Positions 51,115 to 60,295 of a stretch of DNA of 64,000 nt are shown in pieces. The translations under genes and the position numbers were made by a program. Position 1 is the first letter of the stretch. Each line of letters begins with the position of its first letter. This stretch comes from Akkermansiaceae bacterium UBA2381. Lineage in GTDB: Bacteria > Verrucomicrobiota > Verrucomicrobiia > Verrucomicrobiales > DEV007. The notes under the pieces are model-generated. The model had not been told where the DNA came from. It made no database searches and worked only from the letters and a program-made list of their open reading frames with translations. The DNA lies in the NCBI GenBank assembly GCA_002344215.1, contig DDSV01000006.1, positions 11,574 to 75,573 on the forward strand, in the 5' to 3' direction.

Positions 51115-52842
51115 TCACCCCTCTGCTTTAAAGACCCGCTTCCCGCCCAGCCAGGTCTCCTTCACCTGGATCTCTTTTACCTCGTCCACCGGACACTCCA
51201 GAATATTCCGGTCGATCACAATGAAGTCGGCCAGTTTTCCGGCCTCGAGCGATCCCTTTTCCTTTTCCTCGAAAGTGAGCCAGGCGTTGTTGATCGTGTA
51301 GAGACGGATCGCTTCAGCCCGGTCGATGATCTGTTCGGTCCGGATGGCCTCGCCCATCCATCGCGGGTGTCTTGTCAGGGTGGTCCACATCCCGAGGAAG
51401 GGATTGTAGGGATTGACCGAGCGAAGGCTCCCGACTTTCTGCATATGATCGGAGCCGCCACCGGCGACGACCCCTTTTTCGGCGAGGGTTTTGTAGGGCT
51501 GGAAAAACTCGAGGCGCTCGTTGCCGAATTGCTTCAGGAGGGTCCGCCCGTCGAGGTAGAGCCAGGCCGGCTGGAGATCGGCAACAATGCCGTGTTTGGC
51601 CATCTTCCCGATCGCTTCGGCGGTCATGAAATTGCAGTGAGTCACGCAGGGACGCTGCTCGTTCACCGGGAAGTCGTTTTCCCCGATGCGGGCGTAGGTG
51701 TCGACGAGCCGCTCGACCGCCCCGTCGCCGACAGAGTGAGCGGTGAACTGAAGCTCCTTCGAAAGGGCGTGCTTCGCCATCGTGTAGAGTTTGTCCGGCT
51801 CGACGTAGACCATGCCGCGATACTCGGGGTCATCGATGCCGTAGGCGGAACTGACGCCCCAGGGACGTTTCATGTAGGCGCTGCCGGTGAGCATGCCGCC
51901 GTCGAGGAAAATCTTGATGCCGCGCAGCCAGAGCTGGTTGTTGTAGGCGTGGAGGGGATGGGCGGCGGCCTTGTCGATATTGGCGAGAACCTTCTCGATG
52001 GGATCCTGCGCTCCGACACCGTAGTAGAGGTAAACGCGGCAGGTGAGACGGTCCGAATCGCGCAGGGCCGAGTAAAGAGCGATGCCTCCGTCGCTGGCAC
52101 TGCGGTCGGCGATGCTTGTGAGCCCGACTTTATTGTAGTCAGCGAGGAGTTCGGCAAGGGCGTCGGCCTGCTCCTCCTTGGTCGGGCTTTTCACTCCGGT
52201 GTTGCCGCGTTTGATCAGTCCGGTCGCCGATCCACGCAGGATGCCGGTCGGCTCACCCGTAGCGGGATCTTTTTCGATGCGGCCGGTGCCACCCTCGGGA
52301 GCGGGAGTGTCGCGGGTGATGCCGGAGAGCTCCATCGCGAGCGAATTAATCGCGGCATCAGGTCCGGTGCGGAAGGTAACGGGATGTTTAGGCGCGGCCT
52401 CGTCGAGCTCGGCCCGGGTCGGGAAACGCTGCTCGCGGAGCCGGGTGATGAAGACCTGCGAGAGACCGATCCAGGTTCCCTCGGGCACCGCTGCCGTGCG
52501 GGTGCGGATGTAGGCGAGAACATCCGCGATGGTCTCCATCTCGGGAATAATGTGGTCGAACTCGTAGGTCGCGGCCCCGGTGCTATGGACATGGGAGTCA
52601 ATCAGGCCGGGCAGGACGGTCGCGCCTTTCAGGTCGATCAGGGTCGCGTCAGCGGGCAGACCCTCCTGGATCGCGGCATTGGAACCGACTTTCACGACAC
52701 GCTCTCCGTCGATGAGCATGGCCTCCGCGAGGTTGAATGAGTCATCCACGGTAACGATCCGGCCGTTGATGAGGGCGGTGGGCGCGGCGGACAGAGGCAG
52801 CGTGGCGGCCGTTAGAAAAGCGGAGAGAAGCAGACGAGTCAT
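51115..52842 (-). CDS. Secreted amidohydrolase family 3 protein
   Basis: Metal-dependent amidohydrolase (575 aa) resembling YtcJ. A signal peptide (LLLSAFLTAATLPLSAAP) is followed by TALINGRIVTVDD, PGLIDSHVHSTGAA with the H-x-H metal site, FDGG-type LRGIKIFLDGGML with the carbamylated-Lys region, VTHCNFM and GGGSDHM with the final Asp. The C-terminal LADFIVIDRNILECPVDE is typical. Export is unusual for this group but common in this phylum. ATG at 52842 is chosen because 52881 would hide the signal peptide. Substrate unknown. Confidence 0.9.
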   Translation of the reverse strand: MTRLLLSAFLTAATLPLSAAPTALINGRIVTVDDSFNLAEAMLIDGERVVKVGSNAAIQEGLPADATLIDLKGATVLPGLIDSHVHSTGAATYEFDHIIPEMETIADVLAYIRTRTAAVPEGTWIGLSQVFITRLREQRFPTRAELDEAAPKHPVTFRTGPDAAINSLAMELSGITRDTPAPEGGTGRIEKDPATGEPTGILRGSATGLIKRGNTGVKSPTKEEQADALAELLADYNKVGLTSIADRSASDGGIALYSALRDSDRLTCRVYLYYGVGAQDPIEKVLANIDKAAAHPLHAYNNQLWLRGIKIFLDGGMLTGSAYMKRPWGVSSAYGIDDPEYRGMVYVEPDKLYTMAKHALSKELQFTAHSVGDGAVERLVDTYARIGENDFPVNEQRPCVTHCNFMTAEAIGKMAKHGIVADLQPAWLYLDGRTLLKQFGNERLEFFQPYKTLAEKGVVAGGGSDHMQKVGSLRSVNPYNPFLGMWTTLTRHPRWMGEAIRTEQIIDRAEAIRLYTINNAWLTFEEKEKGSLEAGKLADFIVIDRNILECPVDEVKEIQVKETWLGGKRVFKAEG

Positions 52843-52907
52843 CACGATCTGAGAATGGCAGATCGATCGCCCGGTGAACATCGCGCAATCCCGTTTTGTG
52901 GGGGCGA

Positions 52908-53447
52908 TCAGATCTCGATCAGATCAGGAAACTCAGGGCAAAGAGCGGAGGCATCCAACTCCGCACCATCCGGCGCAAAGAAACGCACCTTGCCGGTCGC
53001 AGCAACCGTCCAGAACTCCTCGCAACCGATCTCGAAATAAAGCGCCCGCTTTTCCTCCATCTCGGCGCGAGTATTTGACGGGGAAAGCACCTCAACACAG
53101 ATCTCCGATGCCTTTTCAAAAACCGTAAACTCCCGCATCGGGTCGAAGCGCTGGCGTGACATCCAGGCGGCATCGACGAGCTTGACGCCGTCGGAGGTGG
53201 AGACCGGGCATTCCGTCATCGCAATTCCTTCGGGTAGAAGTGTCTGCAGGAGAAAAACGACCCTACTCTGATAAATCCCGTGCCTCGCCACCGCCCACGG
53301 GCTGAGTACGAGATGTCCATGGCGATCGGTCTCGAGCCGCTGCGTTTCATAACCCGCCATTTCACCGCTCTCCAGCAACTCCTCCCAGCGCCGGTGATTG
53401 AACGCGTGCTGATCAACGGCTTCGGGCAGTTTCAAATAGAGCGCCAT
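52908..53447 (-). CDS. Uma2 family (DUF820) endonuclease-like protein
   Basis: Uma2/DUF820 protein (179 aa) with a PD-(D/E)XK-type restriction-endonuclease fold. KLVDAAWMSRQRFD gives the first Asp and CVEVLSPSNTRAEMEEKRALYFE gives the Glu-x-Lys pair with the later Lys. C-terminal GCEEFWTVAATGKVRFF is also diagnostic. The family is abundant in cyanobacteria and other bacteria with mobile elements, but its role is unknown. It is a single gene on the - strand between the amidohydrolase and the second isomerase. Confidence 0.9.
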   Translation of the reverse strand: MALYLKLPEAVDQHAFNHRRWEELLESGEMAGYETQRLETDRHGHLVLSPWAVARHGIYQSRVVFLLQTLLPEGIAMTECPVSTSDGVKLVDAAWMSRQRFDPMREFTVFEKASEICVEVLSPSNTRAEMEEKRALYFEIGCEEFWTVAATGKVRFFAPDGAELDASALCPEFPDLIEI

Positions 53448-53591
53448 GGAGAAAAGTTACCCAATTACGTTCATTTGACCAGCTTTTTCAGAGAAAAACC
53501 CCGAGGTCCCCTACCGAAATCGCGGCTTTGCGCGCCGCCTGTCTCTGTGTATCCTGCCCGCTCCCAGATCAACTCCAACTCCCAAAGCCCC

Positions 53592-54452
53592 ATGCCCTTT
53601 CAATTCACCGGATTCGCCGACGAGGCCGAAAAGTCCCTCGAAGGACAAATCTCCACGCTGAAGGAGGCCGATTGGTCGGCCATCGAGTTGCGCCTCATCG
53701 GTGGCAGGAACGTGTGTGACCAGACTGAAGAGGAGTGGGCCGCCACTCGCACGGCACTCGAGGAAAACGGCATTCAAATCGTCGGCTTCGGCGGACAGAT
53801 CGGCAACTGGGCCCGACCGGTGACCTCGGATTTTCAGAAGGATATCGACGAGCTGCGACGCGTCGCCCCCCGGATGCGCTCGGTCGGAGCGAAATTCCTC
53901 CGCATCATGTCCTGGCCGAATGACAAGGAGGCACCCCTTTCCCGCGAGGACTGGAAAGCTGAAGTGGTGCGCCGCCTCCGTGAACTCGCTCCCATCGCCG
54001 AGGCCGAGGGTGTCATTCTCGCCCACGAGAATTGCAGCGGGTATGGCGAGAGCCCCGAGGGGTTCCTCGAGCTGATCGAGGCCGTGAACAGCCCGGCCTT
54101 CAAACTCATCATCGACACCGGCAACAACAGCCTTCACGACAACGACAACGAAGCGACCTGGGACTACTATCAGAAGTGCCGCGACGAGATCGTGCACGTG
54201 CACATCAAAAGCGCAAAACCGAATCCTGAAGGCGGCGATTGGATCACCTGCCACGTCGACGAGGACCCGGTGCAGCGCCGTATCCTTGAAGACCTTTACC
54301 GAACCGGTTACGATGGCTGGCTCTCCATCGAACCCCACATCAAAGCCGCGATCCATGCCGGTCAGGACGTTGATGACACGGGCGAAGCGCGCAAGGTCTG
54401 GGTGGATTATACCCGCCGTCTTGAGAAGCTGGTGCGTGAGGTGACCGCTTGA
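53592..54452 (+). CDS. Sugar phosphate isomerase/epimerase (TIM barrel)
   Basis: Second xylose-isomerase-like TIM barrel (286 aa). FTGFADEAEKSLEGQISTL and WSAIELRLIGGRN open the barrel; GVILAHENCSGYGES, FKLIIDTGNNSLHDND, IVHVHIKSAKPNPEGG and GYDGWLSIEPHIK supply the metal-site Glu, Asp, His and Glu. It differs from the protein at 47651 in all loops, so it likely acts on a different sugar. The long frame upstream (from 53280) is not coding. It is followed 22 bp later by the ThuA gene and probably forms an operon with it. Confidence 0.9.
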   Translation: MPFQFTGFADEAEKSLEGQISTLKEADWSAIELRLIGGRNVCDQTEEEWAATRTALEENGIQIVGFGGQIGNWARPVTSDFQKDIDELRRVAPRMRSVGAKFLRIMSWPNDKEAPLSREDWKAEVVRRLRELAPIAEAEGVILAHENCSGYGESPEGFLELIEAVNSPAFKLIIDTGNNSLHDNDNEATWDYYQKCRDEIVHVHIKSAKPNPEGGDWITCHVDEDPVQRRILEDLYRTGYDGWLSIEPHIKAAIHAGQDVDDTGEARKVWVDYTRRLEKLVREVTA

Positions 54453-54474
54453 GATTATTTTTAACCAAAGACTG

Positions 54475-55317
54475 ATGATGAAGAAATACCTGCCCATTTT
54501 ACTGACTCTCGCCGCCACTCTTACCGGATGGCTCATTGTCCACGCTGCTGAAGAGAAAGAGAAAGCCCCCCTCCGGGTCCTTCTCGTCCTTGGCGGATGC
54601 TGTCACGACTACGAAATGCAGAAGGAGATCCTCAAGGCAGGGATCGAGTCGAGAATCAACGCGTCCGTGGTCATCGAGTATAATCCTGACAAATCCACCG
54701 GTGCGACCTTTCCAATCTACGAAAAGGATAACTGGGCCGAAGGATATGATGTCGTGATCCACGATGAATGCTCGGCCGCCGTGACCGACCCGGTCTATGT
54801 GAAACGCATCCTCGACGCACACCGTAGCGGAGTACCCGCCGTGAATCTTCATTGCGGGATGCACAGCTACCGCTGGGGCAATTTCAAGGAGCCGGTCAAG
54901 GCGGGTGACGACAACGCGGGCTGGTACGAGATGCTTGGCCTTCAGTCAACCGGCCACGGCCCCCAGTCCCCCATTGCGATCACTTACACGGACAAGGAGC
55001 ATCCGATCACGAAGGGGTTCGAGGCCTGGACGACGATCAACGAGGAGCTTTACAACAACGTCCAGATCTTCAGTTCGGCAAAAGCGCTCGCGAGCGGGAA
55101 GCAGATGCAAATGCCCAAGGTTAAGAAGGGGGAGAAACCGGATCCCAAGGCCAAGGGCACCGAGGCCGAAGCAGTTGTCGCCTGGACCAATGAATACGGT
55201 CCGAAAAAGACCCGGATCTTCAGCACCACGATCGGTCACAACAACGAGACGGTTGCCGATGACCGGTATATGGACCTGGTGACCCGCGGGTTGCTGTGGG
55301 TTACGGGAAGGTTGTAG
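54475..55317 (+). CDS. Secreted ThuA domain protein
   Basis: Exported ThuA-like protein (280 aa) with a class I glutamine-amidotransferase-like fold. Signal peptide LLTLAATLTGWLIVHAA precedes LRVLLVLGGCCHDYEMQKEIL. VPAVNLHCGMHSYRW and EHPITKGFEAW, then AVVAWTNEYGPKKTRIFSTTIGHNNE, are the common segments; His residues near the pocket are kept. ThuA proteins assist trehalose or other disaccharide use, and many Verrucomicrobia carry exported versions of unknown specificity. The stop is followed by a terminator hairpin. Confidence 0.88.
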   Translation: MMKKYLPILLTLAATLTGWLIVHAAEEKEKAPLRVLLVLGGCCHDYEMQKEILKAGIESRINASVVIEYNPDKSTGATFPIYEKDNWAEGYDVVIHDECSAAVTDPVYVKRILDAHRSGVPAVNLHCGMHSYRWGNFKEPVKAGDDNAGWYEMLGLQSTGHGPQSPIAITYTDKEHPITKGFEAWTTINEELYNNVQIFSSAKALASGKQMQMPKVKKGEKPDPKAKGTEAEAVVAWTNEYGPKKTRIFSTTIGHNNETVADDRYMDLVTRGLLWVTGRL

Positions 55318-55346
55318 GCCTCCAGCGTGGTGCACTTTGTTTCCGA

Positions 55347-55373
55347 AAGGGGAGCGCGGGCGGCTCCTTTTTT
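55347..55373 (+). terminator. Probable intrinsic terminator of the isomerase/ThuA operon
   Basis: A ggagc/gctcc stem with a seven-base loop, extendable by G-T pairs, is followed by six T residues, about 30 bp after the ThuA stop. Confidence 0.7.
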
Positions 55374-55381
55374 ACGGACTC

Positions 55382-55403
55382 TGTAGGGCAGCCGCTCCGG
55401 CTG
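55382..55403 (+). repeat. TGTAGGGC-type hairpin repeat
   Basis: tgtagggcagccgctccggctgcc contains a perfect ggcagccg/cggctgcc stem with a three-base loop. It is a variant of the repeats at 48553 and 57276 and sits between converging genes, with no T-tract. Confidence 0.6.
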
Positions 55404-55415
55404 CCCCGTCTCAGA

Positions 55416-56219
55416 TCACTCCGCCTTCAGTTCCAAAACCGCAAATACCGGCCGGTGATCGGAAGCCATTGCCTCGGGGATGACCTTCGCCTCTTTCACG
55501 GTGAAGGGATCGCCCTTGCGGAACATGATATAATCGATGCGCGATGTCGGCTCCTTCGAAGGAACCGTCGGAGCAGACGCTTCGCCGATGGCATTGGTCC
55601 ATTTGGAAAGCAGGATCTTCATTGGCTCCGAATCGGGCGTCGCATTCATGTCTCCGGCCAGGATAGTCGGAAGCGGATCACCCTCAGCGGCAAGAAGTTC
55701 GTTCACCGCCTGAGCTTCGGCGAGACGATCCTCTTCGATATTGTGCTGGAAATGAGTACTGACAAAGCGGAACGGCTTTCCCCCCGGTCCCTCGACCGTG
55801 ACCGCGATGAAACCACGCGGATAGCTCGTTAACTCCGGTGTCGCCTCGGTGTAGGGCAACGGATGGATCAACACCTCACTCACGGGGAGTTTTGTCAGGA
55901 CAGCATTACCAAAGAGACCACCCTCGTAATGCTGGGTCGGACCATAGTGCACCTTCAATCCCGTCAGCTCGCCCAGTTTCTTCGCCTGGTGAACTTTCCC
56001 GGACCGGCGCACGACGACGTCGACCTCCTGCAGGGCGACGAGATCAGGGTCGACCGCCTTGATGACGGCCGCAAGACGCTCAAGGTCGTAGACCCCGTCG
56101 TTTCCCTGGCCGTAGTGAATGTTGTAACAAAGAATGCGGAGGGACTTATCTTCAGCCATGCCCGTAGAGACGGCGACGATGAAGGAAAGGACAAGTGAGA
56201 GGATGGAGGATTTTCTCAT
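55416..56219 (-). CDS. Secreted endonuclease/exonuclease/phosphatase family protein
   Basis: Exported EEP-superfamily enzyme (267 aa). A signal peptide (SILSLVLSFIVAVSTGMA) precedes LRILCYNIHYGQGNDGVYD, where Asn is the first metal-site residue; DLVALQEVDVVVRR has the Glu, ILAGDMNATPDSEP the Asp-x-Asn, and ASDHRPVFAVL the Ser-Asp-His end. Length fits extracellular DNases or phosphodiesterases. It overlaps the upstream PIG-L gene by four bases, so both belong to one operon and may act on the same glycan or phospholipid pool. Confidence 0.92.
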   Translation of the reverse strand: MRKSSILSLVLSFIVAVSTGMAEDKSLRILCYNIHYGQGNDGVYDLERLAAVIKAVDPDLVALQEVDVVVRRSGKVHQAKKLGELTGLKVHYGPTQHYEGGLFGNAVLTKLPVSEVLIHPLPYTEATPELTSYPRGFIAVTVEGPGGKPFRFVSTHFQHNIEEDRLAEAQAVNELLAAEGDPLPTILAGDMNATPDSEPMKILLSKWTNAIGEASAPTVPSKEPTSRIDYIMFRKGDPFTVKEAKVIPEAMASDHRPVFAVLELKAE

Positions 56220-57136
56220 TTAAAGAAGGGAAAAAGAATTTTCAACTGCTCGTTGGACGGTTTGGATCCGTATTCGCAGAGTTCGAAGGCCTCGGCATGT
56301 TTCACTGCCTTGCCCTCCTCCTCGCCATACCACTCCACAAGACTGGAGCGATGATTGTTCGCGATATTGGAGTGGCGGTTCGACCAGCTCGTTTTCAGAA
56401 AATTGAGCCGACGCACCGGATCATCGCCAAAACGCTTCGCCCGTGTCGTTTCGTCCCCGAGCGCGCCGCCCTCGTAAACCTGCGATTCGAGGGCGTCGAT
56501 CGCCTTCACCTTCTCTTCAAAGACATCGTCGATCGAGACGGCGAGCGTCGGGGTGAACGGATAGGGTTTGGTGAATCCGTCAGGGAAAAAGAAGAAGGCC
56601 GGATTCTTTTTCATCGAAGGAACATCGGGGCAGAAATACGGCACCATGACCATGAAGGCGGCGTCCTGCACGAGGAGACCGACATTGCGGTGATCGGGAT
56701 GATAATCATAAGGCCGATGCGAAAAGACGAGATCCGCATCCCACTCGCGAATGAGTTTCACGATGGTCTTCCGGTTTTCAAGCGTGGGAAGGAGTTCTCC
56801 ATCATGAATGTCGAGGACCTCGACCTCGGTGCCCATGCGCTTCGCGGCCTCCTGCACCTCGGCGGTGCGGCGTTGCGCCAGCTCCCCGCCCGACATGCCC
56901 CAGTGACCAATGTCGCCATTGGTGCAGGCGACGAGTTTCACCTTGTGCCCGAGTTTGGTCCACTTGATCGCACAACCGCCAATCTGGAACTCGGGATCAT
57001 CAGGATGAGCCCCGAAGGCGATGATACGCAGAGGTTTGGCGGCGGCTTCGGGGGGCTTTTCCTGTGCGGGCGAAAAGGTTGGCACCAACATGGTGACGAT
57101 AAAGAACGCTGCGGACGCGGGTAAGTGGAACTTCAT
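56216..57136 (-). CDS. Secreted PIG-L family deacetylase
   Basis: Zinc-dependent N-acetylglucosaminyl deacetylase of the PIG-L/LmbE family (306 aa). After a signal peptide (ASAAFFIVTMLVPTFSPA), IIAFGAHPDDPEFQIGG has the A-H-P-D-D-x-E motif, and VFSHRPYDYHPDHRNVG carries the other zinc His. C-terminal ESQVYEGG and ETTRAKRF are usual in LmbE-like proteins of this phylum. It could deacetylate an amino-sugar glycan outside the cytoplasm. It is the first gene of the operon with the EEP-family enzyme, joined by an ATGA overlap. Confidence 0.92.
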   Translation of the reverse strand: MKFHLPASAAFFIVTMLVPTFSPAQEKPPEAAAKPLRIIAFGAHPDDPEFQIGGCAIKWTKLGHKVKLVACTNGDIGHWGMSGGELAQRRTAEVQEAAKRMGTEVEVLDIHDGELLPTLENRKTIVKLIREWDADLVFSHRPYDYHPDHRNVGLLVQDAAFMVMVPYFCPDVPSMKKNPAFFFFPDGFTKPYPFTPTLAVSIDDVFEEKVKAIDALESQVYEGGALGDETTRAKRFGDDPVRRLNFLKTSWSNRHSNIANNHRSSLVEWYGEEEGKAVKHAEAFELCEYGSKPSNEQLKILFPFFK

Positions 57137-57275
57137 GCCTCATCGTTTCCAAATTCAATGAAAACGGAAGCCGAAAACCATTTTCCGAAGGGACGCAATG
57201 GCGGCAGGCGGGGTGCGGGGCGGCCTTTCTCCCGCCCGAAGATGATTGACAGCCTCTCTGCCGTCAGGAAAACCC

Positions 57276-57299
57276 TGTAGGGCGGGCGCACCGCCTGCC
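57276..57299 (+). repeat. TGTAGGGCGGGCG repeat
   Basis: tgtagggcgggcgcaccgcctgcc lies nine bases downstream of the metal ATPase stop, in the gap to the PIG-L gene. It has a ggcgg/ccgcc stem. Confidence 0.65.
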
Positions 57300-57307
57300 A
57301 CGTTAGC

Positions 57308-59179
57308 CTAATAGTCGGTCAATGATTTCGGTGGAAGCGCCACCCGAAGCGCATTCAGCACCGCAAGGACGTCAATCACCTCCTGAGTAATGGCACCGGC
57401 CACCGGAGGCAGATATCCTGAGGCGGCAAAGAGCATTCCGACCACACTCAGGATCATGCCGCCGACGGCACTTTGCAGGGCGATCCGTCGCATGCGGCGG
57501 CTGATGTGAATGAGTTCATCCACCTTGCGCAGGGAGCTGTCCATGATCACTGCACCCGCTGCCTTCGCCGTCACATCACTGTTCTGCCCGAAAGCGATAC
57601 CGACCGTGGCGGCCATCAATGCCGGAGCATCGTTAATTCCGTCTCCGACGTACAAGGTCCTGCGCTCCCGGGTTTCGGCGCGGACGATCTCAAGCTTTTC
57701 CTCAGGACTTTTGCCGGCACGCACATCGACGATCCCGACCCGTGAAGCGAGATATTCAGCCTCGGACTGCCTGTCACCAGAGAGGATCATGGCATGGGTA
57801 ATCCCGTGCTTGCCTCCGAGGTGGCGAATGAAATCCCTCCCCTCGGGTCTGGGTTCGTCCCGAAAGCGGAAAGTCGCCGCGTAGTGCCCGTCAACGATGA
57901 CCACACATTCCAGGCCTCCCGCGACCGCAGGGAGCATCCCCGCTTCGTCGGGTAGTTCCAGAGCAAGCTGTTTCCGGCTGGTGACTTTAACGACATGCCC
58001 CTGACCTTTCGCGATCAGTCCCTGCCCGGGCTTTTCACTGATCTCGTCTACCTCAAAAAGACCCTCCCCATCCGCAGCCCTGCCCGCCGCAACGATGGCC
58101 TCAGCGAGGGGATGTTTCGAATACACCTCGGCGCTCGCGATCAGGCGGAGTACTTCGGTCGCATCGAATCCCGGCGCGGAGGATTGGTCGATCAATTCGG
58201 GACGGCCGTAGGTCAGGGTTCCGGTTTTGTCAAAAATCACGGAACTGCATGTATCGATCGTCTCGAGGATGGACGGATCGCGGACAATGATGGCACGTTT
58301 CGCCGCGAGTGAAATCGAACCGATGATCGCCACCGGAATCGCGATCAGGAGCGGGCAAGGAGTGGCAACGACTAACACTGCCAGAAACCGGACGGGATCG
58401 TCACTGATAAACCAGGCCAGAAGTGCAAGGATCACCGCCACCGGAGTATAGACGGCACCCAGCTTGTCCGCGAGCCGCCGCATCCGGGGGCGCTTTTCCT
58501 CGGAGTCTTTCATCACCTCCATGATCTTCGCGTAACGCGAATCGATCGTGAGCTTATCCGCCCGGATCGTGAGGGATGACTCTCCGTTCAGCGCTCCCGA
58601 GATCACCGTGGTCCCCGGAGTTTTCGAAATCATGTAAGGCTCACCGGTGAGATAGGATTCGTCCATGACCCCGCGTCCCTCCACGACGGTTCCATCGACC
58701 GGACAGATTTCATGGGGAAGCACTTCAAGCAGATCTCCAATCGCCACGGCATTCAGTTCCACATTCTCAAAGGAAGTTCCCGACTTGCGATGTGCGACCG
58801 AGGGAACCCTTTTTGCGAGGGCCTTGAGGACGGAAGACGCCCCGCTCACGGCAAAGGCCTCCAGTGCTTCGCCCCCGGAAAGCATCAGGATAACGAGTGT
58901 TCCTGCCAGATATTCATCAAGAAGCACGGCCGTCACGATGGAAAGTCCGGCAAGCAAATCGGAGCCGAACTCCCGTCGCCATAAATTGCCCAGCAATCCC
59001 CAAACCAGCGGAATTCCCCCGAACACATAGGCGATCCACAGGGGAATGTGCACATGGAAGGTCTGCAGCCCGAATCCGAACCGCAACACGAGATGCGCGG
59101 TTATCGCTATCAGGCTTAAAATCGCGATCGCCATCTGAAGGCGGTTCGCCGCTCGATCGTCTTCAGGGCTTTGGCTCAT
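57308..59179 (-). CDS. Heavy-metal P-type ATPase, TPCPL variant without HMA domain
   Basis: P1B-type metal-transporting ATPase (623 aa), inner membrane. The transmembrane metal-site motif is VATPCPLLIAIPVA near residue 275, so Thr-Pro-Cys-Pro replaces the usual Cys-Pro-Cys. The actuator contains YLTGEPYMISK. The phosphorylation site is VIFDKTGTLTYG near residue 317, followed by SKHPLAEAIV and VGDGINDAPALM. No N-terminal HMA or His-rich metal-binding domain exists. Metal specificity cannot be set: TPCP-type members occur in several clades. It is monocistronic or precedes the PIG-L operon. Confidence 0.92.
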   Translation of the reverse strand: MSQSPEDDRAANRLQMAIAILSLIAITAHLVLRFGFGLQTFHVHIPLWIAYVFGGIPLVWGLLGNLWRREFGSDLLAGLSIVTAVLLDEYLAGTLVILMLSGGEALEAFAVSGASSVLKALAKRVPSVAHRKSGTSFENVELNAVAIGDLLEVLPHEICPVDGTVVEGRGVMDESYLTGEPYMISKTPGTTVISGALNGESSLTIRADKLTIDSRYAKIMEVMKDSEEKRPRMRRLADKLGAVYTPVAVILALLAWFISDDPVRFLAVLVVATPCPLLIAIPVAIIGSISLAAKRAIIVRDPSILETIDTCSSVIFDKTGTLTYGRPELIDQSSAPGFDATEVLRLIASAEVYSKHPLAEAIVAAGRAADGEGLFEVDEISEKPGQGLIAKGQGHVVKVTSRKQLALELPDEAGMLPAVAGGLECVVIVDGHYAATFRFRDEPRPEGRDFIRHLGGKHGITHAMILSGDRQSEAEYLASRVGIVDVRAGKSPEEKLEIVRAETRERRTLYVGDGINDAPALMAATVGIAFGQNSDVTAKAAGAVIMDSSLRKVDELIHISRRMRRIALQSAVGGMILSVVGMLFAASGYLPPVAGAITQEVIDVLAVLNALRVALPPKSLTDY

Positions 59180-59239
59180 GGTTCCTGCAGAATTGCGTTT
59201 GCTCTTCGATCAATGGCCTGGCGGTTCAATCGAAAAGCC

Positions 59240-60100
59240 TTATCCGAGATACAGTATCTCCTCTTTCTCCAGAAGCATATCGCGTGTCACCGGAAGAAAC
59301 TCGCCCACCGCATCATCGGAAATGGCGGTCTCCACGTAGATTCCCTGACCCTGAATGTTTCCGAAGAGAGTCGCCACGGCCGCATCGCTGGCGTCCCGTC
59401 CCGTGGCAATACGGATCATTCCGTTGAGAGGTGCCTTGCGTGTTCCGTCGATGACGTACCAGATTCCATTGAGGTGGACTTCGAAGACGGCGTGGAAATC
59501 CTGGGGATACAGCTGATACGCGTAGACTGTCACATAGCGGGCGGGAATGCAGAGGGCACGGCAGAAGCTGATGCCAAGATGGGCAAAATCGCGACAGACG
59601 CCTGAACGCAGTTCGAGAGTATCGCGGGAACAGGATTGCTCGGTCGACGAACCGATAATGTAGGCGATGTGTTTGAAGAGCCACTCCTCGATCGCAAGGG
59701 CCTGGTTCAGGGCACCCTTGATTCCTCCAAAGAGATCCATCGCCGCCGCCCGCAAGCGGTCGGAGGGAGCGTAACGGCTCGGGAAGAGATAGGGAATCAC
59801 CGGTGCGCCGAGGTCCTCCGCTTTCCGCTTTGCCACTTTGGCGACAGGCATCGTATTCGAGGTGGTCTGGGCCGTGGCGAGGTAATGAACGGCGAGATCG
59901 CCGGCCTCTTTTATTTCAAGCCGGGTCAATCGGTTCCGCTCCTGTCCGACGAGCAGATCGGTCCGCGTGACCTGTCGACTTGTCGTGAGTGACTCCTGGA
60001 ACACCGCCTGACCGGACGTCTTGCCGCAGCTAAGCGAGCAGAGGAGCGTTGAGGGACCAGCCGCATAATAATAAAGGGAGCTGGTGATAAAAAAGCGCAT
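59240..60100 (-). CDS. Transglutaminase-like family protein
   Basis: Transglutaminase-core protein (286 aa) with the papain-like catalytic triad: Cys in RSGVCRDFAHLGISFCRAL, His in PQDFHAVFEVHL and Asp in WYVIDGTRKAPLNGM. The N-terminal 100 residues form the Bact_transglu_N-type beta domain. Proteins like this are putative cysteine proteases or amidases, often in pairs with ATP-grasp or alpha-E proteins, but none are encoded next to it here. The ATG at 60100 is preferred to 60139. Cytoplasmic by lack of a signal peptide. Confidence 0.9.
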   Translation of the reverse strand: MRFFITSSLYYYAAGPSTLLCSLSCGKTSGQAVFQESLTTSRQVTRTDLLVGQERNRLTRLEIKEAGDLAVHYLATAQTTSNTMPVAKVAKRKAEDLGAPVIPYLFPSRYAPSDRLRAAAMDLFGGIKGALNQALAIEEWLFKHIAYIIGSSTEQSCSRDTLELRSGVCRDFAHLGISFCRALCIPARYVTVYAYQLYPQDFHAVFEVHLNGIWYVIDGTRKAPLNGMIRIATGRDASDAAVATLFGNIQGQGIYVETAISDDAVGEFLPVTRDMLLEKEEILYLG

Positions 60101-60295
60101 GTGACACTTCTTCTTTAAGCGTTCCCCCGCAAAAGACAACCAAAGTCAACTTTCAGCCCCGTGCATTACAGGTGTCGACCAAGGCAAGGGCACACTCCGC
60201 CTGCGCCTTGACGGTGATTCCATCGTTAACCAACCGAAGGCGGTATAGATACCCGGGAGGCACACCTCATGAACCGAAGCGGAACCCGTGAGTGC

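Noticed and set aside
51043..52740. 565-codon open frame on the + strand
   Set aside because: Antisense to the amidohydrolase, which has all metal-binding motifs. No recognisable domain in the + frame.
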